NCBI RefSeq assembly: GCF_011758805.1 | Contig: NZ_JAANOW010000005.1 | Span: 124,001-188,000, forward strand | Direction: 5' to 3' | Length of the DNA stretch: 64,000 nucleotides | DNA from: Mycolicibacterium fluoranthenivorans | GTDB taxonomy: Bacteria > Actinomycetota > Actinomycetes > Mycobacteriales > Mycobacteriaceae | Shown: one piece after another, positions 36,045-42,982 of the stretch | Numbering within the stretch: the stretch's first letter is position 1 | Layout of the letters: each line of letters opens with the position of its first letter | Made by a program: the position numbers and the translations under genes | Notes under the pieces: generated by a model | What the model was told of the DNA's origin: nothing | The model's input: the letters and a program-made list of their open reading frames with translations, nothing else | Database searches by the model: none

Positions 36045-36104
36045 CGTCTGTTGTGTGAGGCCCGAAACCGGATGAAACCAAAACCCACCAACAGCGAGGA
36101 ACCC

Positions 36105-36368
36105 ATGACCATCGAAACCAGCGAGCTGCCGAACATCGACGATCTGCGCCTGGAGATCGACCGCCTCGACGCCGAGATCCTGGCCGCCATCGCACGCCGC
36201 AAAGAGGTCTCCCAGACCATCGGCAAGATCCGGATGGCCTCCGGCGGCACCCGCCTGGTGCACAGCCGCGAGATGAAGGTGATCGAGCGCTACAGCGAGC
36301 TGGGTCCCGAGGGCAAGGACCTCGCGATGCTGCTGCTGCGCATGGGCCGCGGCCGGCTCGGCCACTAA
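36105..36368 (+). CDS. AroQ-type secondary chorismate mutase (intracellular, AroG-dependent type)
   Basis: 87 residues from ATG at 36105 with GAGGA nine bases upstream; ATG at 36072 would give 98. One helical AroQ domain: LRLEIDRLDAEILAAIARRKEVSQTIGKIR with the catalytic Arg and Lys positions, RLVHSREMKVIERY, and the C-terminal RMGRGRLGH that in the M. tuberculosis enzyme (Rv0948c) docks on DAHP synthase. It converts chorismate to prephenate, the committed step to Phe and Tyr. Free enzyme of this type is weak and activated in the AroG complex. Its stop overlaps the modA stop on the opposite strand. Confidence 0.93.
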   Translation: MTIETSELPNIDDLRLEIDRLDAEILAAIARRKEVSQTIGKIRMASGGTRLVHSREMKVIERYSELGPEGKDLAMLLLRMGRGRLGH

Positions 36369-37138
36369 CGCGGCCTACCGAAGCCCGCCTGCTCCAGCAC
36401 CTTCTGACCCGCCGCACCGGTCACGAGGTCGATGAACTTGTGGGCCAGGTCCGCATTCGCGGCACTCTTCAGGGTGGCGATCGGGTAGGTGTTCACCGCA
36501 CCGGAGGACTCCGGGAACCCGACGCCGTCGACCTTGCCGCCCGATCCCGCGACATCGGTGACGTACACCAGCCCCGCGTCGGCCTGGCCGGTGGACACCT
36601 TGCCCAGCACATCGGTCACCGAGGTTTCCTCGCTGACCGGCGCCAGCGTCACCTTGGTGGTGTCCTCGACCTTCTTCGTCGCTGACCCGCACGGCACCTG
36701 CGGCGCGCACACCACCACGTTCAGACCGGGTTTGGCCAGATCGCCGAAAGTCTTGATGCCCTTGGGGTTACCGGGGGCCACCGCGATGGTCAGCACGTTC
36801 GTCGCGAAGGTCACCGGGTCCCCGGCCAGCAGCCCGGCCGCGGCCGCCTTGTCCATGTTCTTGGCGTCTGCCGAGGCGAACACATCGGCGGTGGCGCCCT
36901 GCGTCAGCTGCGTCACCAGGTCCGAGGATCCGGCGAAGGAGAACTCCACCGTCGCCCCCGGATTGTCGGTCTTGAACTGATCGCCGATCTGGGTGAAGGT
37001 CTGCTTCAGCGAGGCCGCGGCGAACACCACGAGGTGCTGCGCGGGCGCCGCGCCGCCGGGCGACGTGTCCGACCCGCAGCCGCTGACCACTGCCGCCGTG
37101 GCCAGTCCGGCAGCCGCCCACGCCCTCATGCGCTTCAC
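36365..37138 (-). CDS. modA: molybdate ABC transporter substrate-binding lipoprotein
   Basis: 257 residues from GTG at 37138, one base overlapping the regulator's stop (TAGTG), with GGGAG upstream. It has a lipoprotein signal with lipobox VVSGC (Cys near 19). The ModA fold follows: VVFAAASLKQTF, FSFAGSSDLVTQ, ADVFASAD, NVLTIAV, and the late DAGLVYVTD. The oxyanion-contacting Ser residues of ModA (AAS and GSS) are present. It captures molybdate or tungstate outside the membrane. No modB permease or modC ATPase lies nearby, so it must use a transporter encoded elsewhere or serve another role. Convergent with chorismate mutase. Confidence 0.9.
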   Translation of the reverse strand: MKRMRAWAAAGLATAAVVSGCGSDTSPGGAAPAQHLVVFAAASLKQTFTQIGDQFKTDNPGATVEFSFAGSSDLVTQLTQGATADVFASADAKNMDKAAAAGLLAGDPVTFATNVLTIAVAPGNPKGIKTFGDLAKPGLNVVVCAPQVPCGSATKKVEDTTKVTLAPVSEETSVTDVLGKVSTGQADAGLVYVTDVAGSGGKVDGVGFPESSGAVNTYPIATLKSAANADLAHKFIDLVTGAAGQKVLEQAGFGRPR

Positions 37139-37542
37139 TACGTGTCTCCCGGGGTCTCGACGATGACGGTGGTGGCCTTGACGACGGCCACGGCGACGCT
37201 GCCGGGCTCGAGCTGAAGATCGCGCACGGCGTCGGTGCTCATCAGGGAGACGACGGTGAACGGTCCGCACTGCATCTCGACCTGGGACATCACCGTGTCC
37301 GAGACGACCTTGGTGACCAGCCCGGCGAATCGGTTGCGCGCGGAACTGCCGATCGCGACCGGATCCTGCGGCACCCGGCCGGCATGCTCGCGGACGAAGC
37401 CAGCCAGCTGGGCGCCGTCGAGCACCTTGCGTCCCGACTCGTCCGTACTCGCCGCGATGCTGCCGTCGTCGATCCAGCGCCGGACGGTGTCATCGCTGAC
37501 CCCGAGCAGCTCGGCGGCCTCGCGGATACGGAGTGTCGGCAC
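37138..37542 (-). CDS. molybdate-responsive regulator: excisionase-type HTH plus TOBE domain
   Basis: 134 residues. N-terminal MerR/excisionase-like helix-turn-helix (LRIREAAELLGVSDDTVRRWIDDG, about 4-27) and C-terminal TOBE/Mop domain (about 65-130: RNRFAGLVTKVVSD, CGPFTVVSLMS, LEPGSVAVAVVKATTVIVE) that binds molybdate or related oxyanions. Similar actinobacterial proteins sit beside modABC. It is translationally coupled to modA. A perfect-arm palindrome 11 bases upstream is the probable operator. It presumably tunes modA to molybdate supply. Confidence 0.85.
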   Translation of the reverse strand: MPTLRIREAAELLGVSDDTVRRWIDDGSIAASTDESGRKVLDGAQLAGFVREHAGRVPQDPVAIGSSARNRFAGLVTKVVSDTVMSQVEMQCGPFTVVSLMSTDAVRDLQLEPGSVAVAVVKATTVIVETPGDT

Positions 37543-37552
37543 GGCAGGATCG

Positions 37553-37570
37553 TATCCGCATCTGCGGATA
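37553..37570. promoter_or_regulatory. TATCCGCA / TGCGGATA palindrome
   Basis: Eight-base arms TATCCGCA (37553-37560) and TGCGGATA (37563-37570), perfectly complementary with two bases between, lie 11 bases upstream of the regulator start. It is likely the operator of the HTH-TOBE protein, by proximity. Confidence 0.65.
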
Positions 37571-37596
37571 ATTCACACAGATAGCACCGAAGATGC

Positions 37597-37624
37597 GGCT
37601 ACGGGGTGAAGGCTACGGGGTGAA
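37597..37624. repeat. 14-bp tandem duplication at aldehyde dehydrogenase stop
   Basis: GGCTACGGGGTGAA occurs twice back to back. On the minus strand each copy reads TTCACCCCGTAGCC, so the final Phe-Thr-Pro-stop codons are duplicated beyond the real stop at 37613-37615. Confidence 0.8.
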
Positions 37625-39070
37625 GGCGATGTACTTCGTCTCCAGATACTCCTCGATACCCTCGGTGCCGCCCTCGCGGCCGAACCCGGATTCCTTCACG
37701 CCGCCGAACGGTGCGGCGGGATCCGAGATGACCCCGCGGTTCACCCCGACCATGCCCGACTCGATCGCCTCGGCCACCCGTAGGGCACGGTCCAGGGACT
37801 GGGTGTAGATGTAGGACGCCAAGCCGTATTCGGTGGCGTTGGCCGCGGCGATGCCCTCTTCCTCGGTGTCGAACCCGGCGATCGGCGCGACGGGCCCGAA
37901 CACCTCCTCCTTGAGGATGCGGGCATCGGCGGGCACCCCGGCCAGCACCGTGGCCGGGAAGAAGTTGCCGGGGCCGGCCGGGGCCTCCCCGCCGACGGCG
38001 ACCTCTGCACCGCGGTCCACCGCATCCGACACCAGCGCGTTGACGATGCCCAGCTGCTTCGGTGAGATCAGCGGCCCCAGCGTGGACGCATCATCGAGCC
38101 CGTTGCCCAGCTGGTACTCGCTCATCCGCTTGACGAGCTTCTCGGTGAATTCCGCGCGCACCGCGTTGGCGACGTGGAACCGGTTGGCCGCCGTGCAGGC
38201 CTCGCCGCCGTTACGCATCTTGGCCAACAGGGCGCCCTCGACGGCGGCATCGACATCGGCGTCGTCGAACACCACGAAGGGGGCGTTGCCGCCGAGTTCC
38301 ATCGATGTGCGCAGCAGTTTGTCCGAGGACTGCTTCACCAGCGCCTTGCCCACGCCGGTGGAGCCGGTGAACGTCAGCTTGCGCAGCCGGCCGTCGTCGA
38401 TCAGCGCGGTGGTCAGCGCGCCGGGGTTCGAGGTGGGCAGCACCGAGAGCACACCCTTGGGCAGGCCCGCCTCGTCGATCAGCTTGGCCAGCAGCAACAT
38501 GGTCAGTGGGGTCTCCTGCGCGGGCTTGACCAGCATGGTGCAGCCGGCGGCCAGGGCCGGGCCGATCTTGCGGGTGCCCATCGCCAGCGGGAAGTTCCAC
38601 GGCGTGATGGCGTAGCACGGGCCGACCGGCATCTTGGTGACGACGATGCGGCCGGTACCGGCGGGGCTGTGGGTGTAGCGGCCGCCGATGCGCACGGCCT
38701 CCTCGGAGAACCAGCGGAAGAACTCGGAGCCGTACTTCACCTCGCCGCGGCTCTCGGCGATGACCTTGCCCATCTCCAGCGTCATCAGCGTGGCGACGTC
38801 TTCGGCACGCGCAGTGAGCGTTTCGAAGACCGACCGGAGAATCTCGCCGCGCTCGCGGGGTGCGGTGGCAGCCCACTCGGCCTGCACGGCCACCGCGGCG
38901 TCCAGCGCGGCGATACCGTCTTCCGGCGTGGCATCGGCGACGGAGGTGATCACCTCGTCGGTCGCGGGATTGTGCACCTCGAAGGTGGACGAGCCGGCGC
39001 GCTCTTCGCCGCCGATCCACAGTCCGGTGGGCACGGATGAAATCAGCTCTGCCAAGTGTTCGGTGCGCAT
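37613..39070 (-). CDS. NAD(P)-dependent succinate-semialdehyde-type aldehyde dehydrogenase
   Basis: 485 residues from ATG at 39070 (MRTEHLAELI); a GTG upstream gives 495. The ALDH fold shows ITPWNFPLAMGTRKIGPAL (catalytic Asn), KPAQETPLTM, FTGSTGVGKAL, catalytic Glu in ELGGNAPFVVFDDAD (near 255) and catalytic Cys in NGGEACTAANRF (near 288), EEVFGPV and GVKESGFGREGG. The length and the SGFGREGG ending resemble GabD-type succinate-semialdehyde dehydrogenases; substrate not proven. Promoter is shared with divergent pgi across 50 bases. Confidence 0.9.
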   Translation of the reverse strand: MRTEHLAELISSVPTGLWIGGEERAGSSTFEVHNPATDEVITSVADATPEDGIAALDAAVAVQAEWAATAPRERGEILRSVFETLTARAEDVATLMTLEMGKVIAESRGEVKYGSEFFRWFSEEAVRIGGRYTHSPAGTGRIVVTKMPVGPCYAITPWNFPLAMGTRKIGPALAAGCTMLVKPAQETPLTMLLLAKLIDEAGLPKGVLSVLPTSNPGALTTALIDDGRLRKLTFTGSTGVGKALVKQSSDKLLRTSMELGGNAPFVVFDDADVDAAVEGALLAKMRNGGEACTAANRFHVANAVRAEFTEKLVKRMSEYQLGNGLDDASTLGPLISPKQLGIVNALVSDAVDRGAEVAVGGEAPAGPGNFFPATVLAGVPADARILKEEVFGPVAPIAGFDTEEEGIAAANATEYGLASYIYTQSLDRALRVAEAIESGMVGVNRGVISDPAAPFGGVKESGFGREGGTEGIEEYLETKYIAFTP

Positions 39071-39107
39071 ACATCCATCATGTACACCCTCGACACGCAT
39101 ACCGCAC

Positions 39108-39113
39108 TAAGGT
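39108..39113 (+). promoter_or_regulatory. -10 hexamer of leaderless pgi transcript
   Basis: TAAGGT fits TAnnnT and stands seven bases before the pgi ATG, with no ribosome-binding site between, suggesting transcription begins at or next to the ATG. Confidence 0.5.
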
Positions 39114-39120
39114 CTGAAGA

Positions 39121-40770
39121 ATGAGTGCTGACATCACCGCTACGGCCGCATGGCATTCGCTGGCGCGCCACCATGACGCCCTCGCGTCGAAGAATCTTCG
39201 GGAGATCTTCGCCGAGGATCCGGCCCGCGGCACCGAACTGACACTGACCGTCGGCGACCTCTACATCGACTACAGCAAGCACCGCGTCACCCGCGAAACC
39301 CTGGATTTGCTGGTCGATCTCGCCAAAGCCGCTGACCTGGAAGGCCGCCGGAACGCCATGTTCTCCGGCGAGCACATCAACACCTCCGAGAACCGCGCGG
39401 TCCTGCACACCGCACTGCGGCTGCCGCGCGGTGCCGCACTCACCGTCGACGGCCAGAACGTCGTCACCGATGTGCACGAGGTGCTCGACGCGATGGGTGC
39501 GTTCACCGACCGGTTGCGCTCTGGCGAGTGGACCGGCGCGACCGGCAAGCGGATCACCACGGTGGTCAACATCGGCATCGGCGGCTCGGACCTGGGGCCG
39601 GTGATGGTCTACGACGCGCTGCGCCATTACGCCGACGCGGGCATCTCCGCGCGGTTCGTCTCCAATGTCGATCCGGCCGACCTGGTGGCCAAGCTGGACG
39701 GACTCGATCCCGCCACAACGCTTTTCATCGTTGCCAGCAAGACCTTCTCCACTCTGGAGACGCTGACCAATGCCACCGCCGCCCGACGCTGGCTCACCAA
39801 CGTGCTCGGCGATGCCGCGGTCTCCAAGCATTTCGTGGCGGTCTCGACCAACAAGCGCCTGGTCGACGAGTTCGGCATCGACACCGCGAACATGTTCGGG
39901 TTCTGGGACTGGGTCGGGGGCCGTTACTCGGTCGACTCGGCGATCGGGCTGTCGGTGATGGCCGTCATCGGTAAGGAACGCTTCGCGGAGTTCCTGGCCG
40001 GCTTCCACCTCGTCGACGAGCATTTCCGCACCGCACCCCTGGCCGAGAACGCCCCGGCACTGCTCGGCCTGATCGGCCTCTGGTACAACAACTTCTTCGG
40101 CGCCCAGTCGCGTGCCGTGCTGCCCTACTCCAACGATCTGTCCCGGTTCGCCGCGTATCTGCAGCAGCTCACCATGGAGTCCAACGGCAAGTCGGTGCAG
40201 GCCGACGGCTCACCCGTGACCACCAGTACCGGTGAAATCTATTGGGGCGAACCGGGAACCAACGGCCAGCACGCCTTCTACCAATTGCTGCATCAGGGCA
40301 CCCGGCTGATCCCCGCCGATTTCATCGGGTTCAGCCAGCCCACCGACGATCTGCCGACGGCCGACGGCACGGGCAGCATGCATGACCTGCTGATGAGCAA
40401 CTTCTTCGCACAGACCCAGGTGCTGGCGTTCGGTAAGACCGCCCAGGAAATCGCAGCCGAAGGCACACCCGCCGACGTGGTGCCGCACAAGGTGATGCCG
40501 GGTAACCGGCCCACCACGTCGATCCTGGCCACCAAACTGACACCGTCGGTGGTCGGTCAGCTCATCGCGCTCTACGAGCACCAGGTCTTCACCGAGGGCG
40601 TCATCTGGGGTATCGACTCGTTCGACCAGTGGGGGGTGGAACTCGGCAAGACTCAGGCCAAGGCACTGCTGCCGGTGCTCACCAGCGACGCGTCACCCGC
40701 TGAGCAGACCGATACCTCCACCGACGCCCTGGTGCGCCGCTACCGCACCGAGCGCGGTCGATCAGCCTGA
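39121..40770 (+). CDS. pgi: glucose-6-phosphate isomerase
   Basis: 549 residues, full length for the family. Signature segments: [13 protein letters not shown] (about 156), [10 protein letters not shown] (near 209), [12 protein letters not shown] (PGI signature 1), [17 protein letters not shown] with catalytic His, and [10 protein letters not shown]; catalytic Glu lies in [11 protein letters not shown]. It interconverts glucose-6-P and fructose-6-P in glycolysis. It is divergent from the aldehyde dehydrogenase gene and is followed by a strong hairpin. It corresponds to Rv0946c. Confidence 0.97.
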   Translation: MSADITATAAWHSLARHHDALASKNLREIFAEDPARGTELTLTVGDLYIDYSKHRVTRETLDLLVDLAKAADLEGRRNAMFSGEHINTSENRAVLHTALRLPRGAALTVDGQNVVTDVHEVLDAMGAFTDRLRSGEWTGATGKRITTVVNIGIGGSDLGPVMVYDALRHYADAGISARFVSNVDPADLVAKLDGLDPATTLFIVASKTFSTLETLTNATAARRWLTNVLGDAAVSKHFVAVSTNKRLVDEFGIDTANMFGFWDWVGGRYSVDSAIGLSVMAVIGKERFAEFLAGFHLVDEHFRTAPLAENAPALLGLIGLWYNNFFGAQSRAVLPYSNDLSRFAAYLQQLTMESNGKSVQADGSPVTTSTGEIYWGEPGTNGQHAFYQLLHQGTRLIPADFIGFSQPTDDLPTADGTGSMHDLLMSNFFAQTQVLAFGKTAQEIAAEGTPADVVPHKVMPGNRPTTSILATKLTPSVVGQLIALYEHQVFTEGVIWGIDSFDQWGVELGKTQAKALLPVLTSDASPAEQTDTSTDALVRRYRTERGRSA

Positions 40771-40778
40771 GCCACCGC

Positions 40779-40827
40779 GATTTCGGCGCGTTCACGCTCG
40801 CTGAGCGAAGGTGAGCGCGCCGAAATC
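40779..40827. terminator. bidirectional hairpin between pgi and small secreted-protein gene
   Basis: A 23-base arm (40779-40801, GATTTCGGCGCG then TTCACGCTCGC) pairs with 40805-40827 with three mismatches and a three-base loop. The first 12 bp are perfect. It lies eight bases after the pgi stop and 11 bases from the convergent gene's stop, fitting a shared terminator without a U-run. Confidence 0.75.
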
Positions 40828-40838
40828 ACCAACGTGGA

Positions 40839-41153
40839 TCAGCCCGGGAGCTGGATCGTGCGGCACGGACCGCCCGGGACGCAGGCGATCCCGCCGCCGG
40901 GACCGGCTTCGGCCCACGGACCACCGGGGACCTGCGCCGACACGTGGCCGTCGGGGCTGGCCTGAGCACCGGGACCACCGGGAACCTCGGCACCTGCGCC
41001 CTGCGGACCCGCCGACGGCGTGCACGGCGTGCCGTCCGGGTTGTAGCAGCCGGGGGCCGGCTCGGCCATCGCGGCCGGGGCAAGTGCGATGGCTCCAGCA
41101 GCCGCAGCACCTGCGAACAGTAGGGGCGTCATCTTCATCAGTTTCACCATCAT
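40839..41153 (-). CDS. small secreted Pro/Gly/Ala-rich protein
   Basis: 104 residues (start ATG at 41153, or the next codon). A Sec signal peptide, LMKMTPLLFAGAAAAGAIAL, with probable cleavage after PAAMA (near 30), is followed by a mature part of about 74 residues containing four Cys (CYNPDGTPC, CVPGGPC), which could form two disulphides, and PGGP-type repeats. Short secreted proteins of this kind are common in mycobacteria; function unknown. It lies 52 bases after the SDR gene in the same direction. Confidence 0.75.
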   Translation of the reverse strand: MMVKLMKMTPLLFAGAAAAGAIALAPAAMAEPAPGCYNPDGTPCTPSAGPQGAGAEVPGGPGAQASPDGHVSAQVPGGPWAEAGPGGGIACVPGGPCRTIQLPG

Positions 41154-41205
41154 GTGGTTCGACTACCCGACCGCTGCGCAGGGTTAAACCAGCCAATCCG
41201 AAAAA

Positions 41206-41955
41206 TCACGCAAAACGCTTGGTGTACTTCGGCGGCAGCAGCCGCATGATCTGCGTCAACGGCGCCCACGGCCACCCGGGCACGACGGCGCGGCCCTTCT
41301 CCTTCTCGATGGCGTTGACCATCGCGCGGACCCCGGTCTCGTTGTCGACCATGAGCAGGGTCGACCCGGATTTGGCCGTCATCTCGGATTCGATGTACCC
41401 GGGTTCGATGACGGTGACCCGGATCGGTCCCTTGTCGTACTCGGCGCGCAGCGACTCACCGAGTGAGGTCATCCCCGCCTTGCTGGCGCAGTATGCGGCC
41501 TTCGTACCGGGAACACCGGTGTTGCCCAGCACCGACGAGATGAGCACCAGGTGCCCTCCCCCGGATTTCTTGAACATCTCCAGTGCCGTCTCGATCTGCA
41601 CCAGCCCGGCGACCAGGTTGGTCTCGATGGTGGCCTTGTTGGCCCAGGGCTTGCCCTCGCCCAGCGGCCAGCCCTTGCCGATACCGGCGTTGACGATGAC
41701 CCGGTCGATACCGCCCAGCTCGTCGGACAGCTCACCGAAGACCCGGGGGACGGCCTCATGGTCGTTGACGTCCAGCGCGGCCACGGCCACCTTCACATGC
41801 GGGTGCTTCGCGGCGATCTCCGCCTTGAGCTCCTCCAGCCGGTCGGTGCGGCGGGCACAAAGGGCCAGGTCACGGCCCTTGGCGGCGAAAGCGCGGGCCA
41901 TGCCGGCGCCCAGTCCGGAACTGGCGCCGGTGATCAGGATCTTCTGGCGAGTCAT
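41206..41955 (-). CDS. short-chain dehydrogenase/reductase (Rv0945-like)
   Basis: 249 residues. Classical SDR: nucleotide-binding TGASSGLG (9-16), NAGIG (near 90), catalytic Ser in LISSVLG and YCASK (Tyr and Lys near 153-157), then EPGYIESEM. NADP preference is suggested by the basic ARR after the second strand. The C-terminal LLPPKYTKRF is shared with mycobacterial homologues. Substrate unknown. The order Fpg-SDR upstream of pgi matches M. tuberculosis. A small palindrome lies 17 bases upstream. Confidence 0.88.
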   Translation of the reverse strand: MTRQKILITGASSGLGAGMARAFAAKGRDLALCARRTDRLEELKAEIAAKHPHVKVAVAALDVNDHEAVPRVFGELSDELGGIDRVIVNAGIGKGWPLGEGKPWANKATIETNLVAGLVQIETALEMFKKSGGGHLVLISSVLGNTGVPGTKAAYCASKAGMTSLGESLRAEYDKGPIRVTVIEPGYIESEMTAKSGSTLLMVDNETGVRAMVNAIEKEKGRAVVPGWPWAPLTQIMRLLPPKYTKRFA

Positions 41956-41971
41956 GCCGAGCAGAATAACC

Positions 41972-41985
41972 CAGTTAGATAACTG
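41972..41985. promoter_or_regulatory. CAGTTAGATAACTG palindrome before SDR gene
   Basis: Six-base perfect arms CAGTTA and TAACTG around GA, 17-30 bases upstream of the SDR start and 18 bases after the Fpg-like stop. It could be an operator in a promoter between the two genes. Confidence 0.4.
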
Positions 41986-42003
41986 ACCGGAAACCTGAGG
42001 TTG

Positions 42004-42885
42004 CTACTTGAGCAGCCGGGACAACCTGCGGTCCGCCAGTTTCTTGCCACCGGTCTGGCACGTCGGGCAGTACTGGAACGACTTGTCGGCGAAGGACACC
42101 TCGGCCACGGTGTCCCCGCACACCGGGCACGGCAGTCCGGTGCGCGCGTGCACCCGCAGACCGGAACGCTTCTCGCCTTTCAAGGTGGCAGCCCCCTGCC
42201 CCACCGACCGCGTCACGGCATCGGTGAGCACCGACACCATTGCGTCGTGCAGGGCGCCGAGCTGATCGGGCGTCAACTTGGCAGCGGTGGCGAACGGGGA
42301 AAGCTTTGCCACATGCAGGATTTCATCGCTGTACGCGTTGCCGATACCGGCGATGATCTTCTGGTCGGTGAGGACGGTCTTGATCCGGCCGGTCTGGGTG
42401 GCGAGCACCTCGGCGAGTTCGGCAGGTCCGAGTGACAGCGCATCCGGCCCGAGCGCGGCGATCTGCGGGACGGCCAGCGGATCTGACACCACCCATACCG
42501 CGAGCCGCTTCTGCGTGCCGGCTTCGGTGAGGTCGAAACCCACGCCGCCCCCGTCCGATGTCGCCGCCGGGGCGGCTCCCAGGTGCACGCGCAGGGCGAT
42601 CGGCCCTTTGCCGGGTTTGAGCGGGGTCGGTGCCAGCTTGTCGGACCAACGCAGCCAGCCGGCGCGGGACAGATGCGTGATCAAGAACAGCTCACCGACC
42701 TGCAGACCGAGGTACTTGCCCCACCGCGACGCCCCGGTCACGGTCTGCCCGTGCAGGGCGGTGACGGGTGGATCGAAGGTCTTGAGGACCGACAGGGCCG
42801 CCACGTCCACCCGCGTGACCGGCCGTCCGACGGCATGCCGGCGCAGGTGATCGGCGAGTGCCTCGATCTCGGGCAGTTCGGGCAT
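42004..42885 (-). CDS. Fpg/Nei-family DNA glycosylase
   Basis: 293 residues from ATG at 42885 (MPELPEIEALADHL), the invariant start since Pro2 is the catalytic amine; upstream in-frame sequence is translated repeat DNA. The catalytic Glu is in PELPEIE. H2TH region with QKIIAGIGNAYSDEILHVAK, then a C-terminal zinc finger C-x2-C-x16-C-x2-C (CPVCGD ... CPTC, about 245-267). It removes oxidised bases and nicks the strand. M. tuberculosis Rv0944 is, as I recall, a truncated relative, so this full-length copy is notable. The ATG follows CACACT by six bases, so it may be leaderless. Confidence 0.9.
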   Translation of the reverse strand: MPELPEIEALADHLRRHAVGRPVTRVDVAALSVLKTFDPPVTALHGQTVTGASRWGKYLGLQVGELFLITHLSRAGWLRWSDKLAPTPLKPGKGPIALRVHLGAAPAATSDGGGVGFDLTEAGTQKRLAVWVVSDPLAVPQIAALGPDALSLGPAELAEVLATQTGRIKTVLTDQKIIAGIGNAYSDEILHVAKLSPFATAAKLTPDQLGALHDAMVSVLTDAVTRSVGQGAATLKGEKRSGLRVHARTGLPCPVCGDTVAEVSFADKSFQYCPTCQTGGKKLADRRLSRLLK

Positions 42886-42901
42886 GGGTCCAGTGTGACA
42901 T

Positions 42902-42958
42902 CCAGGGCGAGCGCAGCGACGGGGGAAAGTACCAGGGCGAGCGCAGCGACGGGGGAAA
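42902..42958. repeat. 27-bp perfect tandem repeat in fpg-FUSC divergent region
   Basis: CCAGGGCGAGCGCAGCGACG plus GGGGAAA occurs at 42902-42928 and 42932-42958, period 30. It occupies most of the 97-base divergent intergenic region, so both promoters lie in or beside it. Confidence 0.9.
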
Positions 42959-42970
42959 CCGCCACACCGA

Positions 42971-42976
42971 TATCGT
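42971..42976 (+). promoter_or_regulatory. -10 hexamer of leaderless FUSC gene
   Basis: TATCGT fits TAnnnT and is exactly six bases before the GTG at 42983, with no ribosome-binding site, consistent with transcription starting at the start codon. Confidence 0.55.
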
Positions 42977-42982
42977 CGGTAC

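Noticed and set aside
35985..36050. Possible tRNA-like sequence (GTGGTCTAG and GGTCCGCATCC)
   Set aside because: No acceptor stem or anticodon arm can be drawn; the leader peptide and hairpins explain the sequence better.
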